A DNA stretch of 64,000 bases from Janthinobacterium rivuli (GTDB taxonomy: Bacteria; Pseudomonadota; Gammaproteobacteria; Burkholderiales; Burkholderiaceae_D). A model generated the notes under the pieces. The model was not told the origin of the DNA, did no database searches, and saw only the letters and a program-made list of their open reading frames with translations. Position numbers and translations under genes: made by a program. How positions within the stretch are numbered: the first letter of the stretch is position 1; each line of letters starts with the position of its first letter. The stretch spans positions 5,766,001 to 5,830,000 of the forward strand of contig NZ_CP121464.1 of assembly GCF_029690045.1 (NCBI RefSeq), read 5' to 3'. Below are positions 62,609 through 64,000 of this stretch, in pieces.

Positions 62609-64000
62609 TTAGACTAAATTGAGTGCGGACAGCAGCATATCGATCAGCTTGATCCCGATGAAGGGCAGGACGATGCCGCCCAGGCCGTAGATCAGCAGGT
62701 TGCGGCGCAACAGGCTGGCCGCGCCGATGGCCCGGTATTGCACGCCTTTCAGCGCCAATGGAATCAGCACGACGATGATCAAGGCATTGAAGATCACGGC
62801 CGACATGATGGCCGACGCAGGGCTGGCCAGGTGCATGATGTCGAGCGCCTTCAATTGCGGATACGTGCCCACGAAGGCGGCCGGGATGATGGCAAAGTAC
62901 TTGGCGATATCGTTCGAAATCGAGAACGTCGTCAGCGAGCCGCGCGTCATCAGCATCTGCTTGCCGATTTCAACGATTTCCAGCAGCTTGGTCGGGTTCG
63001 AATCCAGGTCGACCATATTGCCCGCCTCCTTTGCCGCCTGCGTGCCCGAGTTCATGGCCACGGCCACGTCGGCCTGCGCCAGCGCCGGGGCATCGTTGGT
63101 GCCGTCGCCCGTCATCGCCACCAGCCGGCCTTCGGACTGGTAGCTGCGGATCAGTTTCAGTTTGTCTTCCGGCGTCGCTTCGGCGAGGAAATCGTCCACG
63201 CCCGCCTCGGCCGCAATCGCCGCCGCCGTCAGCTTGTTGTCGCCCGTGATCATGACCGTCTTGATGCCCATGCGGCGCAATTCCGCGAAGCGCTCCTTGA
63301 TGCCGCCCTTGACGATATCCTTCAGCTCCACGGCGCCCATCACGCGGCCGTCGTCGACCACCACCAGCGGCGTGCTGCCGCGGCGCGCGATGTCGTCGAC
63401 GGCGCGCCCCACCTCGGCCGGATACGGCTGGCCCAGCGCTTCCACATACTTTTTCATGGAATCGGCCGCGCCCTTGCGCAGCTGGCGCACCTGCTGCTCG
63501 CCAGGGATATCCACGCCGCTCATGCGCGTTTGCGCCGTGAAGGGCACGAAGGTGGCGTGCAGGCTGGCCATCTCGCGTTCGCGGATGTTGAACTTTTGCT
63601 TGGCCAGCACGACGATGCTGCGCCCTTCCGGCGTTTCATCGGCCAGCGAGGCCAGCTGCGCCGCATCGGCCAGCTGCTGCTCCGTCACGCCGGGCGCCGG
63701 CACGAAGCTCGACGCCTGGCGATTGCCCAGGGTGATGGTGCCCGTTTTATCGAGCAGCAGCACGTCGACGTCGCCGGCCGCTTCCACGGCGCGGCCCGAC
63801 GTGGCGATCACATTGGCCTGCATCATGCGGCTCATGCCGGCCACGCCGATGGCGGACAACAAACCGCCGATGGTGGTCGGAATCAGGCATACGAGCAGCG
63901 CGATCAGCACGGTGATCGTCACCGGCGTGCCAGTGCCGGCCGCCGCCACGGAAAACAGCGAATACGGCAGCAGGGTCACGGTGACGATCAGGAACACGAT
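62609..64000 (-). CDS. kdpB: Potassium-transporting ATPase subunit B (5' truncated)
   Basis: The last ~463 residues of the P-type ATPase subunit; the N-terminal third lies beyond the right edge. Visible features are [17 protein letters not shown] in the conserved membrane loop, the phosphorylation site [12 protein letters not shown], the nucleotide domain ([12 protein letters not shown]), the hinge [17 protein letters not shown] and the final membrane helices. With kdpA outside the window, this supports a complete kdpABCDE locus. Confidence 0.96.
   Translation of the reverse strand: MVFLIVTVTLLPYSLFSVAAAGTGTPVTITVLIALLVCLIPTTIGGLLSAIGVAGMSRMMQANVIATSGRAVEAAGDVDVLLLDKTGTITLGNRQASSFVPAPGVTEQQLADAAQLASLADETPEGRSIVVLAKQKFNIREREMASLHATFVPFTAQTRMSGVDIPGEQQVRQLRKGAADSMKKYVEALGQPYPAEVGRAVDDIARRGSTPLVVVDDGRVMGAVELKDIVKGGIKERFAELRRMGIKTVMITGDNKLTAAAIAAEAGVDDFLAEATPEDKLKLIRSYQSEGRLVAMTGDGTNDAPALAQADVAVAMNSGTQAAKEAGNMVDLDSNPTKLLEIVEIGKQMLMTRGSLTTFSISNDIAKYFAIIPAAFVGTYPQLKALDIMHLASPASAIMSAVIFNALIIVVLIPLALKGVQYRAIGAASLLRRNLLIYGLGGIVLPFIGIKLIDMLLSALNLV

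Overview
The window reads as chromosomal DNA of a high-GC betaproteobacterium of the Oxalobacteraceae, most likely Janthinobacterium or a close relative. This rests on gene content and order (accC-prmA, nrdAB, ccsA/YpjD-PP0621-activator-ampD, proS next to a lytic transglycosylase and rppH, DUF1841) and on the large Ala/Lys/Pro histone-H1-like protein. The genus is an inference, because no marker gene can be compared here. I saw no rRNA, tRNA, CRISPR array, transposase or integrase.

Layout. 1-3.9 kb: fatty-acid and ribosome housekeeping (accC end, prmA, a zinc-ribbon membrane protein, a PfkB kinase), then a REP-like double hairpin. 4-11.2 kb, minus strand: YggT, the H1-like protein, a candidate small RNA, and class Ia ribonucleotide reductase nrdAB preceded by two NrdR boxes 31 bp apart. 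11.2-14.1 kb, minus strand: ampD, a sigma-54 activator with no receiver domain, a PP0621-family protein and a CcsA/YpjD membrane protein. 14.3-28 kb: an accessory stretch between ccsA and ffh. It holds a lipoprotein, an orphan ABC binding protein, a LysR/MFS pair, and an iron-siderophore cluster (MacA/MacB, DUF3325, PepSY reductase-like protein, DUF3649, TonB receptor, FecR, FecI) behind a Fur-like box. 28-36.8 kb: ffh, a SWIB protein with an H1-like tail, lytic transglycosylase, proS, rppH, a malate:quinone oxidoreductase with a lipoprotein signal, and two DUF proteins.

36.8-43.7 kb is a nitrite/NO module. A nirK-norA(ytfE)-norB operon starts from a clear sigma-54 promoter and faces norR, with three GGT-N7-ACC sites between them. 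Two small c-type cytochromes follow. Together the genes would reduce nitrite to NO and NO to N2O, and repair iron centres, under NO control. 43.9-49.3 kb: MoxR ATPase, GNAT, VWA/CoxE protein, then an antiporter followed directly by a YbdK-type ligase. 49.3-53.4 kb: a second REP-like element, a Fur-like box, one protein that fuses an ECF sigma factor to a FecR-like anti-sigma domain, and a TonB receptor with the N-terminal signalling (STN) domain. 53.4-57.6 kb: alginate-lyase-like protein with a class I amidotransferase, then a three-gene set of an unknown 99-aa protein, a DapA-like aldolase and a degenerate ParA-like protein. 57.6-64 kb, minus strand: a TorF-type porin and kdpE, kdpD, kdpC and the downstream part of kdpB; kdpA would lie beyond the right edge.

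The most noteworthy items are the sigma/anti-sigma hybrid and its contrast with the split FecI/FecR pair in the same window, the NorR/sigma-54 arrangement with nirK as first gene and an extra N-terminal cupredoxin domain on NirK, the DapA/ParA-like set, the lipoprotein-type Mqo, the receiver-less activator, and a candidate sRNA between nrdB and the H1-like gene.
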